Assembly: GCF_041381155.1 (NCBI RefSeq)
Contig: NC_091142.1
Location: forward strand, 41,961,604 to 42,025,603
Direction: 5' to 3'
DNA: 64,000 nucleotides
Source: Argopecten irradians
Taxonomy: Eukaryota; Mollusca; Bivalvia; Pectinida; Pectinidae
A program made the position numbers and the translations under genes. Positions 26,265 through 35,719 of the stretch are shown here, in pieces. A model generated the notes under the pieces. The model saw only the letters and a program-made list of their open reading frames with translations. It did not search any database and was not told the origin of the DNA. Numbering within the stretch: the first letter of the stretch is position 1; each line of letters begins with the position of its first letter.

Positions 26265-26414
26265 ATATCTACATCGGATGATATATCTGTCAATGTTGAT
26301 GACGATCCAATAGATAGTGTCTCGGAGTCTGATGTTATCTTAGAAAGTGAGGATGAGGGCATGGAAAACGTCACCTGTGACATAATTCCGATTGCTCCAA
26401 TTACGCATTATCCG
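26265..26414 (+). CDS. Acidic linker exon before the FHA domain
   Basis: 150 nt, 50 codons, phase 0 at both ends (acceptor 'atttccag', donor CCG|GTACGT). It is rich in Asp, Glu and Ser ('ESDVILESEDEGMENV') and ends 'IIPIAPITHYP'. The later exon at 29,567-29,704 ends in the similar 'SEIIPIYSNKTHQ', so the two are probably related by duplication. No fold is recognised; it is likely a disordered linker. Confidence 0.7.
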
Positions 26415-26768
26415 GTACGTAAATAGACAAATTAAATGCAATTTGACAACTTGATTATCAAAATGCTATGTAAGTGCTAGTACATATGTTGGTTTATAAA
26501 AGATGATGTACATCTTAATCTAACTTGACCAATATATATGTATTAATTATAAAAGCGCGTGGATTTGCATTCAATTCTTATTGCAGTCAATTGAAGACAA
26601 ATATGGCGACTTTTATCATTTTTCGTACACTGTAATTGCTATTATTATTTTTTATCTATTTTTGGTATTTTCAAATTACGAATTTCATCATAAATGTCTG
26701 GACACTTATTGCTAGTTGATTATTGAATATTGAACCTCTATGCAAGAGTTCCTGTCGTTTTACTCTAG

Positions 26769-26860
26769 ACAAACTTCTATGGGAGCATCGTAGTTATTAG
26801 TGCAACTGGAGAAGATGGTGCAGCTTTCCCTCTCACAGCTTCTACATGCTTAATCGGAAG
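26769..26860 (+). CDS. FHA domain exon 1 (Ki-67-like)
   Basis: Encodes 'YGSIVVISATGEDGAAFPL' followed by 'TASTCLIGR', matching the start of the Ki-67 FHA domain (..TIKRSG.DG.HFPLSLSTCLFGR). FHA domains bind phosphothreonine peptides. The Gly-Arg of the binding loop is present. Acceptor 'tactctag', donor 'GGAAG|GTATAT'. Confidence 0.8.
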
Positions 26861-27101
26861 GTATATATAATTTTGGCTTCGACGAAATCAACTTCAAATT
26901 ATTTTCTCTAGCGCTTTTTCGCAGACCTATACCAACATCACTTTCAAGTCATCATTATTGAAATACAATAGATGAGAGAACGTATATCACCTGTACCGCA
27001 TCTAATGATTCCCATTTTTTCAGATACATTGCCAGTAATGTATACAAATGAGAAAAGTAGTTATCGTGATTTTGAAATTAGATCATTGCTTTTTGTTTTA
27101 G

Positions 27102-27165
27102 GTCGAAGAATTGTGACATAATAATAAATCGGGAAATGATAGCACCCGAACATTGCAAATTGTCG
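27102..27165 (+). CDS. FHA domain exon 2
   Basis: Encodes 'SKNCDIIINREMIAPEHCKL', corresponding to ECDIRIQ...VSKQHCKI of Ki-67. The FHA His (EHC) is kept, but the usual Ser three positions before it, which contacts phosphate in many FHA domains, is Ala. Borders are 'tgttttag' and TCG|GTAAAG, phase 0 at the end. Confidence 0.8.
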
Positions 27166-27493
27166 GTAAAGAACAAAAAAAAATCTACATTTTTGATAAA
27201 AACACATTGTATACAGTCACACATCAAAAGTTTTTATCGTAGGCTATCTTTCTGATAGCTGAGTCACGGGAGCTACTAATTTTCAATGGAAAATGGATGG
27301 ATTATTCTGCATTACATTAAAAAGGATGATAAAATGTATTTTTCACTGTAAAAGCAAAACAACCACAGTCACAATTTTTTGTGCCATTTAATTATTTTTG
27401 TCTGTATTTGTACCACTAGTTTTACAAATGCTGAATCCTTTAGAATTATAATTTCATTTTGTTATTTCAGCTGCATTATTTTGTGTTTTGTAG

Positions 27494-27637
27494 GTTTACT
27501 TGGATAATTTATGTACGACACACTCGGTACAGATTGACAAGAAAAATGTCCGTGGCTCTACAAGATTATATCATGATGACGTTATTTCCGTTGGAGACCG
27601 GTCCTTCCGTTTTCAATACCCTGTTTCGTCATCAAAG
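27494..27637 (+). CDS. FHA domain exon 3
   Basis: 144 nt. Encodes 'VYLDNLCTTHSVQID' and 'RLYHDDVISVGDRSFRFQYP', matching the last strands of the Ki-67 FHA fold (L.HGDVITIIDRSFRYE). Acceptor 'gttttgtag', donor AAG|GTATTG. Together the three exons make about 100 residues, the normal FHA length, with no lesion seen. Confidence 0.8.
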
Positions 27638-27713
27638 GTATTGCATATGTAAACAATGGTTAAAAATGGTATAGTAATGACTTAATCTTCAACTTTCCTT
27701 GCAAGGTGAATTT

Positions 27714-29226
27714 ATTTAAGGATTAAAGTCTCTTTCTGGTGGTTCTATCGAAGGATAAAGTTGAGTAGGGTATCGATATTTGGAATGGACCGCGAAGCGG
27801 TCCATGAAACAAATATCGATACCCTACTCAACTTTATCCTTCGATAGAACCACCAGAAAGAGACTTTAATCCTTATATTTACAGTCTTAACTATTATTTT
27901 CATAGCTCAAAATTTACCCTTAATAGTGTTTATGGCATTTATAAGACTAAAATTGAATTATATCGTTTGGTTCCGACAGGCATTTCGAACAGCCACTTGA
28001 AGTGGCGGAAATTCCCGCCAATTTATCAATGAACATACCAATAAAATGAGTTCCGTCTGATGAAGCATATATCTGAGGTTTTCTCGGTATGGAACTATAA
28101 ATCATTTTATTTATCTGTTGTTAAAAACACCATGGTGCAAAGCAGTTTGGTTTTAATATTTTGCTTCGTATGATTTCACACGCTTACACAATTCATAACG
28201 TGGCAGGATATTTAACGTAGTTGTGACGCGGCGTCCGATACAAACCGCCTGTGTCAAGGAGGTGTGACAAACAGAGAGTTTCTTCAATTTCGTGATCACT
28301 TGAGTTCTACTTAATCAGTTCACGTTTGAAATTTCTTGAATACACGGATGTTTACATGGTTCCATGTCATTCTTTCCGGATTTTAGAGATTTTTAAATGT
28401 ATCGGACGTCGTTTCGAGGAACATGTACAAACACAGGTAGGCCCACTACTGTAAACGTTTACTGTACCGCTCTCAAAATGTTAGCTATATTTATATTGTT
28501 GTTTTAAACACTTCAATAAATATTAGAGGTATCTATTACAAGTATTGTAAAGCTACAATTGAAGGATTCCGTTTCATTGATATTTCGAAACACCCAAACG
28601 TACATTGTGTATGTAAGTCCTACTCTCGCCGATTTACAGAAGATTCTAGATAACGTACAGGACTTGTCTGTCCGCCGAGGTGAACAAAAATGCATTGTCG
28701 TGCTAGGTCGTTTTGGTTACACTTATCCAACTCAAATACTGACGTGTTCTGACATATCTTATCCATTCGCGTACAACCAAAGATGTTAAAAATACGAATA
28801 TAATGTAGATCTAGGCTACATGTTGTAGAGAACAACACAGACTCACAGACACACAACATGTAAACATTGCGACATCATCGGAATGTGCAAAACTGTACAT
28901 TGTACAACATTGTTTATTTATCATACGCACGGAAGCATTGCTCAAAGAGGTACGGTAGTAACATAAACAATGTAACTTTTCTACATTTGTATTTACACAC
29001 GTACATGTATATGTGTTCAAACCTATTTTGATACATGTACATGTTCATCGAACGTACGTTCGGTTACTGAAAACACCAAAAGTTTCTGATTTGGACCATC
29101 ATAAATTCATCCGCGCGGCTCCAAATTGCGCGTGACATACTCAATTTATCGAGAAATAAAGTTGAGTAGCCTTTGGTTGAAATCAACGGGGTTTATACTA
29201 TCAATTCACCACTGACTGTAAATATT
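27714..29226. mobile_element. 1.5-kb dispersed element with giant hairpin, copy 1
   Basis: Nearly the same sequence occurs at 45,642-47,140. It opens with a near-perfect hairpin (27,717-27,875, arms ~73 bp, inner stem tggaccgc/gcggtcca). The remainder is bounded by TATTTACAGTC (~27,877) and GACTGTAAATA (~29,213), which are inverted copies of each other. It codes for nothing recognised; the open frames at 28,513-29,020 are accidental. It lies in the intron between FHA exon 3 and the next exon. It is probably a non-autonomous DNA transposon with a fold-back end. Confidence 0.8.
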
Positions 29227-29364
29227 ACAGTATGGTATACATTTTATATCAAGTAAAAGCAAGATAAATGTATTGAATTGTAAGATTATTCACACGTTTT
29301 GCTGCAAATAGAAATTCAGTGTTATATAAAGAATAACCAGAATGATATTTAATATTTCATCTAG

Positions 29365-29421
29365 AATATGGAGAAAAGAAGATGCACGCCGCAAAACGAC
29401 ATCGAACATTCGGAAAATGAT
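29365..29421 (+). CDS. Short linker exon
   Basis: 57 nt, phase 0 at both ends (acceptor 'ttcatctag', donor GAT|GTGAGT). Encodes 'NMEKRRCTPQNDIEHSEND'. Because it contains an ATG it could also be a first coding exon if the downstream recombinase-like part is a separate gene. Confidence 0.55.
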
Positions 29422-29566
29422 GTGAGTAATTTGACCATGTTTCCATTCTACGATCCCTTCTGTTTGAATAATTTTGACAATATCCAGTGTCGAAACGATA
29501 TGATTTTTGTGATTAATCGTGTATATTTCAATCATAATTATTTACATGCAATGACAAAATTTTCAG

Positions 29567-29704
29567 TTTTCCATGTCAGAAGATGATTCTGATGCGGACC
29601 CAGATTACAAGGTGCCCGAGATAAGTTCAGAAAGTGACGATGAGGATGAGGATGAAATAGCACGCTCGGAAATAATTCCGATATATTCAAATAAAACTCA
29701 TCAA
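29567..29704 (+). CDS. Acidic linker exon
   Basis: 138 nt, phase 0. Very acidic ('SSESDDEDEDEIARSE') and ends 'IIPIYSNKTHQ', like the exon at 26,265-26,414. Acceptor 'attttcag', donor CAA|GTGAGT. Probably disordered. Confidence 0.7.
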
Positions 29705-29876
29705 GTGAGTATTAACTGAATTTGATTCAACGGCTATTGATAGGTTTTGAACTAACATGTACTGACACGAAGATGTTATATTTGTTATTTCATCTGTATT
29801 TCAACGTAAAGATAAATTGTAATTCGTCATGCACAGCACAAACTTAATCTTAACTTTTGCTTTAATATTTCAATAG

Positions 29877-29946
29877 ATCATGCAAAGACCAATCGAGGAA
29901 GACAATGTCGAACCAACATTAATAACAGATCCTGTTGATGGCCAAA
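29877..29946 (+). CDS. Short linker exon before recombinase-like domain
   Basis: 70 nt. Encodes 'IMQRPIEEDNVEPTLI' then 'TDPVDGQ' plus one base. Acceptor 'tcaatag', donor CAAA|GTATGT; phase 1 fits the next exon. Confidence 0.6.
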
Positions 29947-30237
29947 GTATGTTCATTTGCTTTGTATAAGTAACCGAGATGATAAGAACTTTACATATTT
30001 ACAACGAATTCAACATACTCTGGTCAGAGGTTTTTTCATCAGTTCTATTTATTATGTTGCATTAGACAAAATGATATTTACCAAGTGTATTAAATAGGAT
30101 TGTCAACGTTTAGTTTATCAAACGGTTACAAGGTCAGATGTCTCATAACCTATTGCGAAACTACGTTACCGAATAGCCATGAATTATGTATACATATATA
30201 AAATAATGGTAAAACTGTTGACTTCATAAATATGCAG

Positions 30238-30976
30238 ATACCTGTGAGCTACACATTCGCACGTGTTATTTCAAAGGTAGGAGAAAACCTTTATCTCAAA
30301 CATGGGAAAAACAAAAACCATACATCAGCCAAGAGATAAGACTATTGGGAAGGCTGGTAATGGAGATGGGGGCCACTGAAGGAAATCCCAATGGTTATTT
30401 AAAAGACTTTCTGAAGCCCGCCTTCTTTGACAGTACAATCGAAGCCTGTCAAAATCTTTCAGGAATAGAGCAAACCAATGACGCATGTAAATTCAGAACA
30501 CCATCTGTTGCTTTAAAATGTGGCCCCATCCTGAAGAAATGCTGTGTAGTATTGAAGGGTCAGGCTCTCCGAAACAGTGATGACATAGGGGAAAAGGACG
30601 CAGAGCGATTCATGAAGCTGATAGAGGAGGAATGGAAGCATAAGATCACAGCTGTAGCTTTACGATCAGCCAAAGAAACAAAACGAAACCAGCAAGTTCT
30701 CCTTCCAACAACAGCAGACCTTGTTAAATTGAAGGACTATTTGGATGCAGAGCTCCATGATGCAACCAAAGTACTAAAGAATTGTGTCAACATGGAAAAT
30801 TTTCAAAAATTATCATCAGTAATACTCTGTCGGGTGATGATGTTGAATCGTCGCCGAAGTGGAGAAACCAGCAAAATTCTTCTGCAAGACTTTGAAAAGA
30901 GGCCTAATTGGCAACTAGGCCATAATACAGAGATCATCAATTCAATGCCGCTAACAGAACAACAGCTTGTGAAACG
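30238..30976 (+). CDS. Recombinase-like domain, exon 1 (core-binding and Arg I)
   Basis: The largest exon, 739 nt, fully open. It includes 'PSVALKCGPILKKCC', 'DAERFMKLIEEEWKHKIT' and 'LPTTADLVKLKDYLDAEL', a helical region like the core-binding half of a tyrosine recombinase. Then comes 'LSSVILCRVMMLNRRRSGET', which I read as the helix and Arg I box (compare LTGLRxGE of phage-type recombinases). The exon ends 'LTEQQLVKR' with donor AAACG|GTATGC. Multi-domain proteins with this segment are widespread in fish and invertebrates and are mostly unnamed. The recombinase assignment is motif-based. Confidence 0.7.
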
Positions 30977-31520
30977 GTATGCAAATGATACTTTGTTGTA
31001 TAATATCTTCATTGCATCATAATGGACAAGTCAGTTCTGTTAAGAACAACATGTGCTCATTAGTAATCACTGTTGTAATATGGAATCTTTGAAGTATTTC
31101 TATATCAATGGTATTATTTATTTTCTCTAAAATGAATTTTAGAATGACTTAAATGACAGGAAGCTCACGCACTTCAGGATGCATTTTATTCCCCATAAAA
31201 CGCATTTGCGATGGATATTAATTTGGGCTCTGTCCGTCTGTCTGTTCGTCGGGACTATAACTCCAAAACCGTTAAATTAGCGCCATGAACCTTTACCTGT
31301 ATACAAATGAACTAATTTTGGGTTTTGCTATTTGAACCTCCATTTTTTTCATATCAATACATATCAATGACCATCCAATGAAATACACATAACTTCTATT
31401 TTAAATATTTTCTATTTTATATACATATACTGTATTCCACTGCGTGTGGCATTGATAATAATGTCGATTATTATGTATACAAGGCTTTAATTTTGTAAAA
31501 GTTCGTAATTATTGTTACAG

Positions 31521-31780
31521 ACGGGACATGATTGAAATCAGGGGTAAACGTCTCCCTGATAATGACCCCCGATATCAAAGAATCCATCCAAGTCCTTAAC
31601 CAAAAGCGACATTAAGTAGGAATAAGTGAAACAAATGGTTACCTCTTTCCCAGAGGAAACGGAGACAGCCACATCGAGGGCCATGTAGCCATGCGATCAT
31701 TTGCATCAAAAGCGGAATTAGAGTATCCGGAAAGGGTTGGATCGACAAACATGCGAAAATACATCGCTACTGTTACACAG
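31521..31780 (+). pseudogene. Recombinase-like domain, exon 2, broken
   Basis: Starts with 'RDMIEIRGKRLP' (beta-strand Lys region, like GKxxKxRxVP) and ends with 'GYLFPRGNGDSHIEG' and 'GSTNMRKYIATVTQ' (box II, equivalent to HxLRHTxAT). The two ends lie in different frames: the 260-nt exon is out of step with its neighbours' phases, so there is an indel near 31,555-31,565. A TAA at 31,613-31,615 interrupts the second frame where the family has Glu or Ala before VGIS. Acceptor 'ttgttacag', donor CAG|GTAGAT. Confidence 0.7.
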
Positions 31781-31985
31781 GTAGATCTTTCTGTCGACAT
31801 TTTAAGATTATTTATTGATATTTTGTATTGCAATAATACAATTATTTTTTTCTTATGCCTGTTTAATAGCATCTCGCATATCATTTACATAAATTTTATT
31901 TCCTAACGTCAATGATCCCAAATGACCCTTTCGGGATCATGTTAAAGTTCATTGAATAAAATTCATGGTTTTTTTTTTAATCTAG

Positions 31986-32160
31986 ATGATGAACCTAAAT
32001 GATGGAGAATTGGAATGGCTATCTAACCACCTTGGCCATTCAATAAATGTTCATAGGGAGTATTATCGAAATCAGGAATCTGCCATTGAACTAGGGAAAG
32101 TTGCCAAGATGCTGCTGGCAGTAGATGCAGGCAACGCGCTTGCAGATGTCAGGAAAAGAG
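31986..32160 (+). CDS. Recombinase-like domain, exon 3 (LGH...H..Y box)
   Basis: Encodes 'MMNLNDGELEWLSNHLGHS' then 'INVHREYYRNQESAIELGKV'. The pattern LGHxxxxHxxxY corresponds to the last catalytic box of tyrosine recombinases (LGHxxxxTTxxYxH), with the nucleophile Tyr candidate in 'EYY'. No lesion is seen. Acceptor 'aatctag', donor AGAG|GTTAGT. Whether any strand-transfer activity is retained is unknown. Confidence 0.7.
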
Positions 32161-32263
32161 GTTAGTTCTTCATAGATATTTTAATTCATATTTGCATTTT
32201 TATATTCTAACTTCAGATTTAAATTGAATTTTAATATGATATTATAACCTTCTTTATATACAG

Positions 32264-32335
32264 ATGTTGATGTCGCTATTGACGAGAGTGGAAGTGAACA
32301 GGAGCTCGAGGATGACGGCATTGGAGAGATGGCAG
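32264..32335 (+). CDS. Acidic linker exon
   Basis: 72 nt. Encodes 'DVDVAIDESGSEQELEDDG' and 'IGEMA'. Acceptor 'atatacag', donor GGCAG|GTGTGT. Acidic linker between the recombinase-like and Myb/SANT-like parts. Confidence 0.6.
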
Positions 32336-32552
32336 GTGTGTTGCGAGATGAATTTGGTCCAGTATTTATCCTCCTATTTTTTGCTCTGATTTAAACCTCA
32401 TCCTCTGCTTAGAAAATTATCAAAATCGAATACATGAATCTTCAATAACAATGTGTTCTCTCTTGTATCAGTTTTAAGAATAATACATGTTGTGGATACA
32501 TCTTCATAGCAATTCTAACAAAAGATACTGTGTTTATTCTTATAGTTTAGGT

Positions 32553-32844
32553 TGCAATGGAAGGGGGGCAAGACGTAGGGGAACCAGATGCTCGATTCGA
32601 CAAAACCCAGATAGATCAGCCAAGAAAAAAGAAAGCTTCCAAAACATCCACAAAAATCGCGTAGACTACAGAAGAAACTGAAGCAATACAGAAACTTTTC
32701 AAAAAAAATTACAATCTGCGCCAAGTCCCCAACAAAAAAGAATGCGATCTAGCAAAACAAAAAGAACCTGCCCTATATAGACGAGATTGGAAATCAATCA
32801 AATACAAAGTTTATAATGACATTCAAAGACTTAAGAAAACTTAA
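32553..32844 (+). pseudogene. Myb/SANT-like C-terminal exon with in-frame TAG
   Basis: One frame reads 'ARFDKTQIDQPRKKKASK', then TAG (32,662-32,664), then 'TTEETEAIQKLF', 'VPNKKECDLAKQKEPALY', 'RRDWKSIKYKVYNDIQRL' and a TAA at 32,842-32,844. Related proteins end with a basic stretch, W-(S/T)-xEE..A....F, P.K..C, and R.WK.IK..V.N.I, a Myb/SANT-like helix-turn-helix. The TAG falls where the first Trp is expected (TGG to TAG). From the acceptor (~32,552) the phase predicted by the previous exon does not give this frame directly; a six-G run at 32,572-32,577 may hold an indel. Confidence 0.65.
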
Positions 32845-34010
32845 AACTTAATCTGCAAATGTACATGCACATATTTCGTCTTTGTAAATTACAGAGTTAG
32901 CTAACTTGCGGGTAGGTATCGATTGTTACGTCTTTATTTTGTGAGCGCAATTCACGTCGTTTTCTCCGAAATGTATGACTAAATACGCTCGCAAACACAT
33001 GACGCCACAATCAATACCTACCCGCAAGGGCAGATAACTCTGTAACATACAAATACAGAATTGCCCTATCAAGGTTTTGCTTGAAATTTTATGTCTACTT
33101 TGAAAAGAAAAGGAAGTTTTCCCTTTAATTATATTTTACATATTGCATATGTCCTACCTTTGTTATCTTAATACCTTAATATGTTAGTAATCTAAACACA
33201 TTTGCTAACCAAAATAGGAAATATGGTGGGATATTTCATCAAAATAAAATCAGATTATGTTGATTTCCTAAGAAATTAGTTATAATTTCAAACAATGTTT
33301 GAAACAATGTTTTCAAACTTGATATATATGTATATATTTTTTTCATATTTTACTGTTTTTTATATTTCATGACCGATGAAATTTTTATTTTCATTGATTT
33401 ATTTTCGAGCCAATTTCACCGACACAATGTGATTTATAATATGACCGATTCATTAAGGGAATTATTTTCGAATATAAATGTGTAAACATTTGAATGTTAT
33501 ATTGATAGATTATTTTTCTTTGATTCATACCGTTCACTTAATCCAAATAAAGAAACCGAGCATATGCATTTTGCTTGTCTAAATGCAACAATTTTCCCCT
33601 TAAATCTAGCTTTGTTTCCAGACAGATTAGGTTTATTGATTGTAGAAACTCTTATTTGAATACTGTGTTTTGATACTTGACTTTATATTTTCATAATAAT
33701 TATTGGTAAAAGGTAACAACAATTGTTGTTGTGAATGTCAAAACTATTCTTTGAAGTTCAGACTAATTGATATGTCTATATTTATCATTTCATGAATGAA
33801 GTGTGTGTGATATATTCACTGTCTTTGTGGACACGGTGTCCACAACTCAAAAGTGGTGTCCACAATTACGGGTATCGTAACTTTCCAAAATTTGCATTTA
33901 ACAAAAAATCTAAGGAATGTTTATATAAAAGAAATAGACATGAGAACATTTGCATACAATACAACTTAAATTCATAACCGTAAGACAGTGTCCATAACGC
34001 TGGTCCACAG
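32845..34010. other. Downstream non-coding stretch
   Basis: AT-rich, with no gene recognised apart from the fold-back element listed separately. At 33,825-33,844 is 'tgtggacacggtgtccacaa', the reverse complement of a landmark found in every unit of the exon array 7-12 kb upstream. Confidence 0.5.
32891..33044. repeat. Fold-back element, ~36-bp arms
   Basis: The left arm holds 'cttgcgggtaggtatcgatt' and the right arm its near-perfect complement 'aatcaatacctacccgcaag'. The outer ends are 'acagagtta' and 'taactctgt'. It lies just beyond the stop of the composite gene; a MITE-like insertion is likely. Confidence 0.8.
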
Positions 34011-34036
34011 ATGGTGGTTCACAACTATAGTTACCC

Positions 34037-34043
34037 GAGTGTG

Positions 34044-34076
<33 letters not shown>

Positions 34077-34156
34077 GCGTGCGTGTGTGCGTGCGTGCGT
34101 ATGTGCGTGCGTGCGTGCGTGCGCGTGTGCGTGCGTGTGCGTGTGTGTGTGTGTGT
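34037..34156 (+). repeat. GT/GCGT microsatellite
   Basis: Alternating (gt)n and (gcgt)n for about 120 bp. The Cys/Val/Arg-rich frame across it is an artefact of the repeat. Confidence 0.9.
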
Positions 34157-34164
34157 TTTTTTAA

Positions 34165-34455
34165 AGTTTTTTAATGTAAAACTAAGGGGGAATCATTCAT
34201 GGTTTTTTTTTTGGCATTTTTTTTACAAAATTTAGCTGTCGAAAGAACATTTAAACTAATAATGAATGTTTATGATATCAGGTTGCTTCTTGTAGAAATT
34301 GTAATTAAATCGACATAAAACAACGCCTTAAAAACACATAAAGATAATGAAAAGTCCTTCTTGGTTTGTCATTAAGATGTAAACTAAATGCACACTCTGT
34401 AAAAAACTATAAGTATCACTAAAATGTCACGTACCCTTCTTCAGACATGATAACT
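34165..34455 (+). repeat. Dispersed repeat, second half, copy A
   Basis: From 'taatgtaaaactaaggggga' to 'cttcttcagacat' it matches 35,918-36,112 closely. It follows a GT tract, as the other copies do. Confidence 0.75.
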
Positions 34456-34577
34456 AGAGCATTTTTACAGAGATTCTTTGTGTACCAGTTCTTTACATTG
34501 ACAACTTGGAGTTAAGTGAATTGTATTTCTACCTGATTAGCTTTCCTGTTCTGTACTCTGTTGGATTGGATGACCTT

Positions 34578-35648
34578 TGTAACGTACCGGCGGGGGTTGT
34601 TACCAAGATATACTTGGGTCCCTATTATGAATTACCAACTATACTACAGCAGCCAATATATACAAATAAAGATGGTTAATACCAGTAACCCTTTCCCAAA
34701 GCTCTATGTACAACACATGAAATAATGACAGAGTACCTCTCTGAACTACAATACACTAGCTGAAGGAAGACAATCCCTATACACAATCGGAGCGCAACAC
34801 ACCCAGTGCTGATGAATACGTACACAAAACAAACCACCGGACAGCAGCAACTATACACTACAGCAGCCGCCTGTCGCCAAACGTATACTCCGACACAAAC
34901 TGAGATCACAGATCACTGTGACTGAAGCTCAGACCTTGCTGTTTTTGCGATCATGTCGCCGCCAACACTAGCTGTAGTGTAACCAGGCCTACTCATTACC
35001 TGTCTATGTCGTGAGTGTTCACGACTACTAACTAGTGGTCGTGAGACGATGTCGTGAGTAACTTGCAACCTATATGAATCAACACCACAATACGGCTGCC
35101 TGCCGCCAAAGCTTATGTACAAGACACTGACACATGTACGGATCAAACGTAACTACCGACTACCGTGGTACGACTATCCACCACCGAGCTAAAGCTCGGG
35201 CCTGCTGGTTGTTACACCAACCAGGTACCTCAAGACCTATATGTCATGAGCACTCGATCACGACTAGTAGTCGTTAGTCGTGATACTATGTCGCGAGCAC
35301 CTCGCGACCGATAGTCGACACCACAAACTACACACTAGCCACAGCTGAGAACTATGCTAGGAATGATCCGCTGGGTATGACACTGACAAGGCAAGGCTTT
35401 TTCAGCCACATCTGTCTCTCAGTGCCGATATCTACTGGAGTGTGTGACTCGATGTTAACTGGTCGACGACAAGAACAAAGAGTAAGCATTTTCTCAGCTC
35501 GATTCCTTTTATAGTGCTGGAGAAAGGAGCGCCCCTAGCGGCAAACAAAGAAACTATAATCACACAGAGTCATTGAAACGCTTCCAAGATATACTTCAAC
35601 ACTAAAGCGTCTGCCTAACATTTACAATAATACAACACATACGTTACA
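34578..35648 (-). mobile_element. LTR-like or TIR-bounded block with a TATA box
   Basis: The block begins TGTAACGTAC and ends ATACGTTACA, inverted copies of each other. It is GC-richer than the surroundings. A TATA box (ctataaaagg on the minus strand) lies near 35,507-35,516. Inside, two related ~240-bp stretches repeat ('tgtcgtgag...cgactact', ~34,915-35,090 and ~35,185-35,340). No target duplication and no internal coding region were found, so it could be a solo LTR read on the minus strand or a non-autonomous DNA element. It separates two partial copies of the same dispersed repeat. Confidence 0.45.
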
Positions 35649-35719
35649 CATGTGACACAGCGGTAAGGCCTATTTTCGCCACACCTTTGCTTGTAACTTA
35701 TATATGCCACCCCCTATCC

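Larger units (their letters stand above)
18687..32844 (+). pseudogene. SET-FHA-recombinase-like composite gene, damaged
   Basis: About 22 exons on the plus strand can be joined by GT..AG borders with matching phase: SET domain (4 exons), six acidic repeat exons, an acidic exon, FHA domain (3 exons), three short acidic exons, a tyrosine-recombinase-like domain (3 exons), an acidic exon and a Myb/SANT-like last exon ending in TAA at 32,842-32,844. Phase agreement across 14 kb suggests one transcription unit; two adjacent genes with the division between ~20.2 and ~26.2 kb cannot be excluded. Domain content suggests a nuclear, chromatin-linked protein. Damage: TGA in the SET core (19,690-19,692), a frame break and TAA in the second recombinase exon (TAA 31,613-31,615), TAG in the last exon (32,662-32,664), and a doubtful frame at the last exon's start. 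The N-terminus is not defined: the first exon is open from at least 18,687 but its true 5' border is unclear. Confidence 0.75.

Noticed and set aside
34011-34235. Cys/Val/Arg-rich frame
   Set aside because: Entirely made by the GT/GCGT microsatellite.
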